Shown: one piece after another, positions 1 to 6,320 of the stretch | How the letters are laid out: each line of letters opens with the position of its first letter | Numbering within the stretch: the first letter of the stretch is position 1 | NCBI GenBank assembly: GCA_003508605.1 | Contig: DNUB01000032.1 | Location: 1-11,687 of the forward strand | Source of the DNA: Oscillospiraceae bacterium | Lineage (GTDB): Bacteria > Bacillota > Clostridia > Oscillospirales > Ruminococcaceae | Direction of reading: 5' to 3' | DNA: 11,687 nucleotides | The notes under the pieces: model-generated | What the model saw: only the letters and a program-made list of their open reading frames with translations | The model's database searches: none | What the model was told of the DNA's origin: nothing | Position numbers and translations under genes: made by a program

Positions 1-15
1 GACATCGGATTTTGA

Positions 16-459
16 TTATATTCTTTCGGTATCCTTTCCGTTTCTATCCAAAAATTCCCTGTAATTTACAAGATTATCCCTTTGACTTTTCCAGCTTTTT
101 GCTATCATATCAACAGTAAGCCTTATCCTTTGTATGCTGACGGGTCTTTCCCAAAAATCAAACACCCCAAAGGGCAAAAGCTCCTCCACATCGTCACGGG
201 TAAAAAAGGGGGCGGTTATAACAAAGGGAGGCTTATCGCCGCCTAACTTTTCTCTTATCTTCCCCGCCGTTTTCACGCCGTTCATATAGGAAAGATCCCT
301 GTCGATTATGATCAGGTCAAACTGCTTTTGAGTGATGGCCTCCAAGGCGGTATATCCCGATTCCACAATGGCAAGGTGGTATTTTTCCCTTTGAGAAAGC
401 GCACTGTATATCATGGAGGCGGTTTGCTGATCGTTTTCGACTGCAAGTATATTTGTCAT
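16..459 (-). CDS. Stand-alone receiver (REC) domain protein, atypical active site
   Basis: A single receiver domain of 147 residues with no output domain, as in CheY- or Spo0F-like proteins. In the numbering of the longer reading frame from 471, beta-1 reads ILAVEND. The phosphoacceptor Asp is D57 in DLIIID, followed by MNG as usual, and the switch Thr is T86 in VITA. Two things are odd. The usual acidic pair is Glu-Asn (E12, N13) followed by an Asp, and the invariant Lys before Pro is Arg (R109 in WERPVS). Phosphorylation could therefore be weak or altered. The start at 459 is preferred over the ATG at 471 because TGAGG lies 6 nt upstream of it, whereas the 471 ATG overlaps that site. It begins 19 nt after the FliT-like gene, so it is probably the next gene of the flagellar transcript. 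The partner kinase and role are unknown. REC fold is confident; function is not. Confidence 0.85.
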   Translation of the reverse strand: MTNILAVENDQQTASMIYSALSQREKYHLAIVESGYTALEAITQKQFDLIIIDRDLSYMNGVKTAGKIREKLGGDKPPFVITAPFFTRDDVEELLPFGVFDFWERPVSIQRIRLTVDMIAKSWKSQRDNLVNYREFLDRNGKDTERI

Positions 460-465
460 AGCTAA

Positions 466-470
466 CCTCA
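466..470 (-). promoter_or_regulatory. Ribosome binding site deciding the receiver gene start
   Basis: TGAGG on the minus strand is followed by TTAGCT and then ATG at 459. The competing ATG at 471 overlaps this site and has only an A/T-rich stretch (TTTTTAA) in front of it, so 459 is the better start. Confidence 0.6.
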
Positions 471-478
471 TTTAAAAA

Positions 479-973
479 TCAGAAGCTGCTGTCAAGAGAG
501 CCGCCTACGCCGCTGGGCGCAGAGTTGGCGGAGGTGTAATAGTCCAGCTTCTTTTTATCGTCCTTAAGCTTTACAAGCTCCTCCTTTGCCTCGTTGGCTC
601 TGGAGCTGAACTGGGTCTGAAGAGCCTTGTCCTTTTCCGCAGCCTGGCTTTGTGCGGAGCGCAGACTGACTATTGCGTTTCTCAGCCCGATAAAATCCGC
701 CGCAATGTGCTGATTTATATTTGAGCCTATAAGCATTTCTCTTATCTGAGCCGCTTCCTCCGGCTCGCCGGAATCTATCAGAGCCGTGCACTGCTTTTTA
801 ACGAAGTCTATCTGACCGATTATCTGCTCCCTTTCCTGAACCTTTCCCGAAATTGCGGATATATCCTCGCTTTCCGTGGCCATAATAGTGTTGGTTGCCT
901 CTATGTACCGCTTTAAAAGCTCCTCGATTTTTTCAAAGCCCTCAATAAGCTGATTTACATTTTCCTCAGTCAT
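479..973 (-). CDS. FliT/FlgN-like flagellar chaperone (probable)
   Basis: A 164-residue, mostly helical, charged protein. Long helices with heptad-like spacing (about residues 5-50, 55-85 and 92-145) are followed by a flexible tail, YYTSANSAPSGVGG, ending LDSSF. This layout matches small flagellar export chaperones of the FliT and FlgN type, whose tails often end in a Tyr/Gly-rich stretch with an Asp near the terminus. Its place directly after fliS is the usual place of fliT. No signature motif is decisive, so the name comes from shape and context. A strong site, GGGAGGA, lies 7 nt before the ATG. It is separated from fliS by 196 nt with a nested inverted repeat. An alternative is an unrelated coiled-coil protein. 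Confidence 0.55.
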   Translation of the reverse strand: MTEENVNQLIEGFEKIEELLKRYIEATNTIMATESEDISAISGKVQEREQIIGQIDFVKKQCTALIDSGEPEEAAQIREMLIGSNINQHIAADFIGLRNAIVSLRSAQSQAAEKDKALQTQFSSRANEAKEELVKLKDDKKKLDYYTSANSAPSGVGGSLDSSF

Positions 974-1095
974 AAAAATATCCTCCCTTTAGATTTTAAC
1001 AAAAACGGGGCGTGACCTTTGAATCCTTCATAATTCCAAGACCTGCCCCTGCTGAATAATTTTGACAGCCAAACAAAAATGCTTAATGCTGACAG

Positions 1096-1161
1096 CCTGA
1101 CTGAAAGCAGCCAATCCTTGCGGTCTTATTTTTCGCAAATCCTTGTCTAATTTCAGTCAGG
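1096..1161 (-). repeat. Nested inverted repeat after fliS
   Basis: An 11-bp perfect inverted repeat, CCTGACTGAAA at 1096-1106 and its complement at 1151-1161, begins 8 nt after the fliS stop. Inside is a second 5-bp stem (1118-1122 with 1134-1138). No T-run directly follows on the minus strand, so it does not look like a classical intrinsic terminator. It may mark RNA processing or partial attenuation between fliS and the next gene. The rest of the 974-1169 gap shows only short direct repeats (TGACAGCC at 1063 and 1090). Confidence 0.55.
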
Positions 1162-1169
1162 TATTAGCT

Positions 1170-1577
1170 CTAACCGAGATTTTTCTGCGCATGCAGCTCC
1201 TGTGCCGCAATGTCCTCTTTAGACATATTTGAGATCTGAGTAAAGGCGTCCTTAAGCTCTGCGATCATAGGAAGCAGCTCCTCTATAAGCTTTTTGTCCT
1301 TTTTCATATTGGCGGTCACTATCTGCTTTTCAAAATAAGAATACAAGGAGTCCAAATTCTGACCTATCGGCAGCTTTACATCCAACACGGAGCGCAGTGC
1401 ATTTATCAGATCCCCTGATTTAGTCAGTGCCTTATTGGTATTTTCATAATCCTTGTTGTCTATGAACATCATAGCTCGGTTAAGCTCACGCTCGGTTTCG
1501 CTGTAAAGCTTTACCACGATCTCTATGGGCGTCATCGTTGTAACCGCCTGCTTTTTATAAGCCGCATAAGGATTCAT
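1170..1577 (-). CDS. fliS: Flagellin export chaperone FliS
   Basis: FliS binds the C-terminal end of flagellin in the cytosol, keeps it unpolymerised and delivers it to the flagellar export gate. The 135-residue product fits the family's usual length (about 125-135). Family features visible are the N-terminal NPYAAYKKQAV with a TPIEIVVKLY helix start (residues 2-25), the A..FI..KDY..TNKAL..SGDLINALRSVLD segment (about 35-66), and LDSLYSYFEKQIVTAN (about 75-90), which corresponds to the conserved L..LY.Y...L..AN signature. The start has AAGGGAAG upstream at normal distance. It follows fliD, with a 147-nt gap that holds a perfect hairpin. The flagellin it should serve is not in this window. Confidence 0.95.
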   Translation of the reverse strand: MNPYAAYKKQAVTTMTPIEIVVKLYSETERELNRAMMFIDNKDYENTNKALTKSGDLINALRSVLDVKLPIGQNLDSLYSYFEKQIVTANMKKDKKLIEELLPMIAELKDAFTQISNMSKEDIAAQELHAQKNLG

Positions 1578-1614
1578 AAATTCTTCCCTTTCAATAATAG
1601 GTTCATATACCGAA

Positions 1615-1640
1615 ATGAAACCCGTTCAAGCGGGTTTCAT
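1615..1640 (-). repeat. Perfect 10-bp hairpin between fliD and fliS
   Basis: ATGAAACCCG at 1615-1624 pairs perfectly with 1631-1640 around a 6-nt loop. On the minus strand it is followed by TTCGGTATATG rather than a clean T-run, so it is at best a weak terminator. It could also protect the 3' end of upstream mRNA or tune fliS level relative to fliD. Upstream in the same gap, TATCTCC at 1672-1678 can pair with 1710-1716, just after the fliD stop. Confidence 0.6.
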
Positions 1641-1724
1641 CAGCGGTCGCACTACTTTTTTCATTTACGGATATCTCCCGCCGCCCTGCCTGAGACAAAA
1701 TCGGTTTTCGGAGATAGCCTTTAA

Positions 1725-4700
1725 TTACATACTTCCCATAAGCTGCTGAATATACGAGGACTGACCGTTTATGTTGCCCAGCATTGTTTCCATATTGGAA
1801 TAAATGCTCCAATAACGCTCCTGCTGCTGATCGTAACGATCCTTTAAGGTATCGATCATATTTTTCAGATTTCTGATCTGATTGTAAATGGAGTTAGTGG
1901 TAGCGGAAGCAGTACCCGAAACACCGGCCTTTTGAACCAGCACGCCTCTGTCGGCCTCTGCGCCGGAGGTTTTAACCGCACCGTTCAGAATGTTGTCAAA
2001 CTGATAAGCGATACCGTCCTTGGCGTCGTTAAACAACTTTGCAAATTCGTCCGCATACTGAGCAAAGGTGCTTTCAAATTCGGCGTCGGTCATAGTTGCG
2101 CTGAATTGCAGCTTGCCGTGATCCGCCCAATTCGAGGTGGTGGTTATACCCAATCTGTAAAGACCTACCTTTGTTCCGTCCGCAGCGTCAACCGACGAAT
2201 AAAGAGCCGTTCTCATGGAGGACATTATGCTCTGCAATGTGGAATCCCGGTACAAAATACCCTTTTTAGCCAGCTTATCCCACTTTTCCTCCTGAGATTC
2301 GGACAGATCCATCTCGTCCTTGTCGTCGTCCGTAAGGAAGTAATAATCCTTGTTGGGTTCGTCGTCCACATAGCCGTAAACCTCGTCGATAAGCTTGTTG
2401 TAATCCTCGACAAAGCTCTTGATGGCGTCGATGGCGGGGCTGTAATCTCTCTTGACCTCGTTGGTAAACTCCGTGCCCTCCGCCGCAGCGGTAAAGGTAA
2501 AGGTCGTACCGTCGACGGTGTAGGAGTTGGAGGTGGTCTCAATATACTCTCCGTTTATCTCGATAGTTGTGTTCTGACCCTCGGTAAACGTTGCGTTTTC
2601 GTCAAAGCCGAGTGCGCCCAAAAGTCCCTCGCCGCCGTCTTCAAAGGTGATCTCGGTTCCTCTGCCGTATTCGTTGGCGGTTAAGGTAAACTGATTGGTA
2701 AGGGTGGTATAGGACATTTTAACGCCTGCAGAGGAGGCGTTGACCTCGTTCATCATTTCCTTGATGGTGGCGTCGCCCTTGAAGGAGAAGGAAACTCCGT
2801 TTATCTTAAAATTGTACTTTCCGTTTTCATCTGCGGTAAGTCCTAAGGAATCGATAGTCTGAGCCGTGGAGATCTGATTTGAAACGCCGCCGGAGGAGGA
2901 ATGGGTGGAGGCTGCGTCAAAGCCGAAATCATTTGCGTTTTTGTCTCCCTGCGTAATTGCGAAGCTCTTGGGAGGAGTGGTTTTGCTGCCGTCCTCGCCC
3001 TCAACCTCGTATGTAGCCTCTCCCGAAATGGAAACCGTGCCGTCGTCGTTTACGGTTGCCTTAATATTTGTAAATTCGTCCTTAAAGGTAACTGCGCCTA
3101 AGTTATTCTGAATATTTGCGGTATTAAAATCCCTTACAGCCTGAGCGGCGTCATAACCGTTCAAATAGCTTTCTTCGTCGGTTCCCGTGTACAGCTCCTT
3201 GTCATAGTACTCCGCCTTGTTGGACTGGGAAATGTTCTTGAAGTCGGTAATATAATCTATGCCGTCATAGCTGTTCTTGATATTTTCCGCATCGGCGAGA
3301 TAATCATTGTAATACGACTGATAATCCTCTCCGCTTTCAAATTCGCTCTTGCTGAATTTGAAATTTTCAAGGGAGCAGTAATACTTGTGACCCTCCTGGT
3401 CGGAAATATCTCCTGCCGCAACAGCAGCGTCATAAGCCGCCTGCTTGGCTTCCTTGAAGCGAGCCTCGTATGTAACGGCCTGCTTTGCCTTTATATACGT
3501 TTCCTTTTTGGCTTCATAGGACTTTTCTATTGCTTCATATCTCTTTTCCAGCTGCTCCTGGTTGTACTGTCCCTCCTCGGAAGCCCAGAAAGCGTCAATA
3601 TCGTCGTCATCTATCAGCGACTTGTATTCCGATTCCATATGCTTTTTGTAATAGGTCTCAAAGGACATATAGTCAAAATGCTTGGGATTGTCGGAAATAT
3701 CTCCTGCGTCAAGTGCGTTCTGATAGCCCTGAAGCACGTTGTCGTAAGCCTGCTGCTCCTTTGCGGAAAGCTCGGAGGATTTTACGTCAACATTGCCGTC
3801 CTTGTCAAAGGTAATATTTTTATTGATATTTTCGAGACCGTTGGAGATGACCTTCTCCTTTGCAGCGGCACGCTGTGCATTTTCGGCGTCCTTGTAGGCC
3901 TTGTCGTGCTCATACTGCATATAGTCTATTGCAAACCGCTCCTGAGCGGCTTCGTCATCCTTAAGGAAATTTTCCTCATATTCGCCGTAGGAATCGTAAA
4001 CATCGCCCTGACGCTGATTTTCGGCAATCTGCTTGAACAGAGCTACCTTTGTTGCGTCGGCTCCCTCCTTAATATGTGCGCCGTCTCTGTAGCCGTCCTC
4101 AAATATCTCATCGAAATAATCTGCGGAAATGCTCGAAAAGCTGACGGTTTTGGTGGTATCGCCTACGGTTATGGTAAAGCTGTTGGTGCCTGTCTTCATA
4201 TTGCTTACGTCTATTCCCGCCACATTTCTCTCGGAGGAATAAACGGTGGGTCTGCTGGCGGTAACGCCCTGCTTGTCAACGGACACAAATTTGTTGTCGC
4301 TGCCGATATAAACCTTGTTTCCGCCGTTATTGGTTATGCCGAATGCGTCCTTGAGCGCAGCATTGATATTGTCCCGAACCTCAGCCTCGCTGCCGCCCTT
4401 AACGGTAATATTCTTGCTTTTTCCGCCAACGGAAACGGTCATAAGATAATCCTGATTTTCGTCGGTGCATTCGGATATATCAACCGGCTTACCTTCCGCA
4501 GTGGAGGACTTAAGAACGGACTGTGTGGCAACCGTTCCCACCTTAACGTTATAGGTTGCGGGTGTAGCTCCCGTGCTGCTGGATACCGTAACTCCGTTTA
4601 CGTTGGTTCCTGCGGAGTTGGAAAGAGTGCTTTTATAGCTGTCGAACAAAGAACCGGATTTAAGACAGGTTTTAATATTAGACATACTGCAATACTTGTT

Positions 4701-4886
4701 CTGAAATTTCGTCATTGCAGCAATAATGGAACGGTAAGCCTCCTGCTGTGCCTGAAGCTTTAAAACCTTTCTTTCGTTTTTGTTGATTTTATTCTTCGTG
4801 GTGGCGGTAAGAGCGTTTACAATAGCTTCGGTATCAAGTCCCGAGTTCATACCGCTCATTCTCAGTGCACTGGTTGCGTTAGCCAT
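1725..4886 (-). CDS. fliD: Flagellar filament cap / hook-associated protein 2 FliD, oversized
   Basis: FliD caps the growing filament and folds exported flagellin at its tip. Residues 1-110 match the FliD N-terminal region: SGLDTEAIVNALT near residue 15, a following helix KNERKVLKLQAQQEAYRSI, then FDSYKSTLSN. Residues about 680-1053 match the C-terminal region, with TIKEMMNEVNASSAGVKMSY, YGRGTEITF, SPAIDAIKSFVEDYNKLI and a terminal helix with ERYWSIYSNMETML. At 1053 residues it is about twice the usual 450-550. The excess is mainly residues 255-595, rich in Tyr, Glu, Lys, Asp and Ala, probably helical, and containing a 97-residue duplication (AGDISD at 394-399 and 491-496). This sits where the exposed D2/D3 domains vary between species. 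No protease-type HExxH is seen. The ribosome site AAGGAGGA lies inside the end of csrA, so translation is probably coupled. No frameshift or internal stop is evident. Confidence 0.95.
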   Translation of the reverse strand: MANATSALRMSGMNSGLDTEAIVNALTATTKNKINKNERKVLKLQAQQEAYRSIIAAMTKFQNKYCSMSNIKTCLKSGSLFDSYKSTLSNSAGTNVNGVTVSSSTGATPATYNVKVGTVATQSVLKSSTAEGKPVDISECTDENQDYLMTVSVGGKSKNITVKGGSEAEVRDNINAALKDAFGITNNGGNKVYIGSDNKFVSVDKQGVTASRPTVYSSERNVAGIDVSNMKTGTNSFTITVGDTTKTVSFSSISADYFDEIFEDGYRDGAHIKEGADATKVALFKQIAENQRQGDVYDSYGEYEENFLKDDEAAQERFAIDYMQYEHDKAYKDAENAQRAAAKEKVISNGLENINKNITFDKDGNVDVKSSELSAKEQQAYDNVLQGYQNALDAGDISDNPKHFDYMSFETYYKKHMESEYKSLIDDDDIDAFWASEEGQYNQEQLEKRYEAIEKSYEAKKETYIKAKQAVTYEARFKEAKQAAYDAAVAAGDISDQEGHKYYCSLENFKFSKSEFESGEDYQSYYNDYLADAENIKNSYDGIDYITDFKNISQSNKAEYYDKELYTGTDEESYLNGYDAAQAVRDFNTANIQNNLGAVTFKDEFTNIKATVNDDGTVSISGEATYEVEGEDGSKTTPPKSFAITQGDKNANDFGFDAASTHSSSGGVSNQISTAQTIDSLGLTADENGKYNFKINGVSFSFKGDATIKEMMNEVNASSAGVKMSYTTLTNQFTLTANEYGRGTEITFEDGGEGLLGALGFDENATFTEGQNTTIEINGEYIETTSNSYTVDGTTFTFTAAAEGTEFTNEVKRDYSPAIDAIKSFVEDYNKLIDEVYGYVDDEPNKDYYFLTDDDKDEMDLSESQEEKWDKLAKKGILYRDSTLQSIMSSMRTALYSSVDAADGTKVGLYRLGITTTSNWADHGKLQFSATMTDAEFESTFAQYADEFAKLFNDAKDGIAYQFDNILNGAVKTSGAEADRGVLVQKAGVSGTASATTNSIYNQIRNLKNMIDTLKDRYDQQQERYWSIYSNMETMLGNINGQSSYIQQLMGSM
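3399..3707 (-). repeat. Internal duplication in the fliD insertion (97-codon period)
   Basis: The 18-base string GTCGGAAATATCTCCTGC (plus-strand reading) occurs at 3399-3416 and again at 3690-3707, 291 nt apart, which is exactly 97 codons. Around it the two protein copies share Y..A..AGDISD, then H, Y, S and E at matching positions (403/500, 406/503, 408/505, 410/507). Beyond about 30 residues the similarity becomes weak. Confidence 0.7.
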
Positions 4887-4891
4887 GATGC

Positions 4892-5128
4892 TTAATCCTC
4901 CTTATTATAATTCAGCAGAGCCTCAAGGGTCTTTTTTGGCAGCTCCTTAGAGCCTGCGGAATCCTTATTTACATTCTGTGTATCTATAAGCTCGTTTCGG
5001 ATAATTTTTATATCCTTCGGAGCGGACACGCCGATCTTGACCTTATCCTTTGAAACATCCAAAACGGTTATCTCGATATTATCGGCAATTATGAGGCTTT
5101 CATCTACTTTTCTTGTAACGACTAACAT
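4892..5128 (-). CDS. csrA: Translational regulator CsrA
   Basis: CsrA is a small RNA-binding dimer that blocks ribosome access at GGA-containing sites. In Bacillus it represses flagellin translation and is held inactive by FliW. This 78-residue protein begins MLVVTRK, continues with the five-strand core (VLDVSKDKVKIGVSAPKDIKI), and keeps the RNA-binding residues T5, R6 and R44. Differences from the usual pattern are V4 for Leu, D9 for Gly and N45 for Glu. The C-terminal helix extension (about residues 50-78) is of the length found in flagellar CsrA proteins that work with FliW. It starts 2 nt after the fliW stop, with AGGAGG inside the end of fliW, so the pair is translationally coupled. Its own end carries the fliD ribosome site. 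Confidence 0.95.
   Translation of the reverse strand: MLVVTRKVDESLIIADNIEITVLDVSKDKVKIGVSAPKDIKIIRNELIDTQNVNKDSAGSKELPKKTLEALLNYNKED
4896..4903 (-). promoter_or_regulatory. fliD ribosome binding site inside the csrA 3' end
   Basis: AAGGAGGA forms part of the last three csrA codons (AAG GAG GAT TAA) and lies 9 nt before the fliD ATG at 4886. The position implies translational coupling of csrA and fliD. It contains two overlapping GGA triplets, so CsrA could in principle act on it. Confidence 0.75.
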
Positions 5129-5130
5129 CT

Positions 5131-5568
5131 TTAAGCCTCCTGTTCCGGTTTTTTGTAAATGGGCTGACGGTAAGGGTAGTTATGGGGAAGAATTACCTGC
5201 ATGCCCAATTTGTTTTCCGTGTTGATCACAATAGGAGATTTCATATTGACGGTGGTATCTCGGAAATCCTCCGGAACATTGGCGATACAAAGCACCTTAA
5301 GCGCCGTACTGTCCTTTACCTTAAGAAGCGTTTTTTCTCCCTCGTTTAAGGTTATTTCGTAATCGCTGCAAAAAAGCTTGGGATCAAATACGATAAAACA
5401 GGGCTTCAGGCATTCGGTGCACTGCAGCCACATAGGATACTCGTTTTCCTTCGGAGCGATAAGCGCAAAATGCTTAGCTTCGTCAAAGGCGTAAACGCCG
5501 TCGGGGAAGCTTAGGATATCCTCGTCCTTGACCTCTGTTTTTCCAAAATCTCTTGTTTCAACTATCAT
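5131..5568 (-). CDS. fliW: Flagellar assembly factor FliW
   Basis: FliW binds either flagellin or CsrA. When flagellin is exported, FliW frees itself to inactivate CsrA and flagellin translation resumes. The 145-residue product fits the family length. Visible family marks are ILSFPDGVYAFDEAKHFAL (about 18-36), MWLQC (46-50), IVFDPKLFCSDY (59-70), the conserved NMKSPIVIN (108-116, usually NLKAPIVIN) and MQVIL (123-127). It directly precedes csrA, as in many Bacillota. The ribosome site is poor (CGGAAAAA, then TTCTT and ATG), which is notable because that stretch also carries ACGGA, a core like that bound by CsrA. The upstream gap is 91 nt. Confidence 0.95.
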   Translation of the reverse strand: MIVETRDFGKTEVKDEDILSFPDGVYAFDEAKHFALIAPKENEYPMWLQCTECLKPCFIVFDPKLFCSDYEITLNEGEKTLLKVKDSTALKVLCIANVPEDFRDTTVNMKSPIVINTENKLGMQVILPHNYPYRQPIYKKPEQEA

Positions 5569-5577
5569 AAGAATTTT

Positions 5578-5609
5578 TCCGTTTCTGTGTTTGTTTTTCC
5601 GTTTTCCTA
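5578..5609 (-). promoter_or_regulatory. Possible CsrA-type GGA sites in the fliW leader
   Basis: Three GGA triplets lie just upstream of fliW on the minus strand: TAGGA at 5605-5609, ACGGA at 5598-5602 and ACGGA at 5578-5582. The last occupies the place of the fliW ribosome site. ANGGA is the known CsrA core. No clear hairpin presents these triplets, so this is a suggestion rather than a firm site. Confidence 0.35.
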
Positions 5610-5659
5610 CATATTATTTCGGCACATATGCGCAGTAATTTACCCCTCGCCGGGAAAAA

Positions 5660-6265
5660 TTACGCCCAGGACTGAAAATTCTGATCGGGGAAAAAATTGG
5701 GCTGACCCAAATACTGAAAATGCACATAAGCCTTCTGAACAATGTCAAAGGTAACGGTTCCCCTGTCAAGATAATAAGGAACGATATCCGTATTTGCCCA
5801 ATCTATATTGACCTCCGTAGGGTGGTGGGAAATATCCGTAGTACCCGGTCTTGCGTTCAGCTCGGCGGGGGCGGAAGGATAGAACGCCGTTCCCGTCTGC
5901 TTAGGCAGCTTGCTTTCCACAAAATGGCGGTTGGTTAGCTGAAGCTTGGTGGCTCTTTTCATTGACAGCTGCCTGCCGTCGCTTACCGTTTGCTTTGTAA
6001 ACTCCTCCCGGTGTCTTTTTCCAAGCTCGGCATAGTGCTTGATCATCTCTCCGTCGCTAAGCTGACCCAATCCCATGCTTTCTCTTGCGGCGGTGGTGTC
6101 GACTTCGATAATGCCGTCCGTGGTGTGAACCTCCAAGCCGCCCAAATCCGTATCCTGACGGATAAAGGTCTGCTCCGTACCGGGATTCACCATACGGGGA
6201 TGCTTTATGTGAGTATTCATAACGGTATCTTGAATGGTGTAATTCAGCAGGTTGTTGCTTACCAT
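5660..6265 (-). CDS. DUF6470 (YviE-like) flagellar-operon protein
   Basis: A 201-residue soluble protein of unknown biochemical role, at the position held by yviE in Bacillus (between flgL and fliW). Features consistent with that family are the N-terminal GGLEVHTTDGIIEVDTTAARESMG (about 42-65), then a charged helix EMIKHYAELGKRHREEFTKQTVSDGRQL (about 73-100). The C-terminal half has strand-like TEVNIDWANTDIVPYYLDRGTVTFDI and ends in an aromatic tail. There is no signal peptide or membrane segment. The ATG at 6265 is chosen because AAGGAGG lies 8 nt upstream; a GTG at 6274 overlaps that site. A stable place among filament genes suggests a role in filament assembly or its control, but the task is not known. 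Family assignment comes from memory of the pattern and the gene order. Confidence 0.75.
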   Translation of the reverse strand: MVSNNLLNYTIQDTVMNTHIKHPRMVNPGTEQTFIRQDTDLGGLEVHTTDGIIEVDTTAARESMGLGQLSDGEMIKHYAELGKRHREEFTKQTVSDGRQLSMKRATKLQLTNRHFVESKLPKQTGTAFYPSAPAELNARPGTTDISHHPTEVNIDWANTDIVPYYLDRGTVTFDIVQKAYVHFQYLGQPNFFPDQNFQSWA

Positions 6266-6273
6266 ATAAAGCA

Positions 6274-6280
6274 CCTCCTT
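6274..6280 (-). promoter_or_regulatory. Ribosome binding site deciding the DUF6470 gene start
   Basis: A strong AAGGAGG stands 8 nt before the ATG at 6265. The alternative GTG at 6272-6274 shares a base with this site and can be dismissed as start. Confidence 0.7.
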
Positions 6281-6320
6281 TTATTTTTATCCTATATGGT
6301 TTTTAAGCAATAAAAAATCA

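Noticed and set aside
1063..1096. Plus-strand promoter with TTGACA near 1063
   Set aside because: The -10 region is poor (TAATGC) and it would fire antisense into fliS.
3387..4763. Long open frame of 458 codons on the plus strand, antisense to fliD
   Set aside because: It mirrors the codon bias of fliD, has hydrophobic low-complexity composition, and no family resemblance or good ribosome site.
1725..4886. Two genes fused into one long fliD, or a frameshift artefact
   Set aside because: The frame is continuous, the N- and C-terminal FliD regions are in the right order, and no internal start or stop suggests a join.
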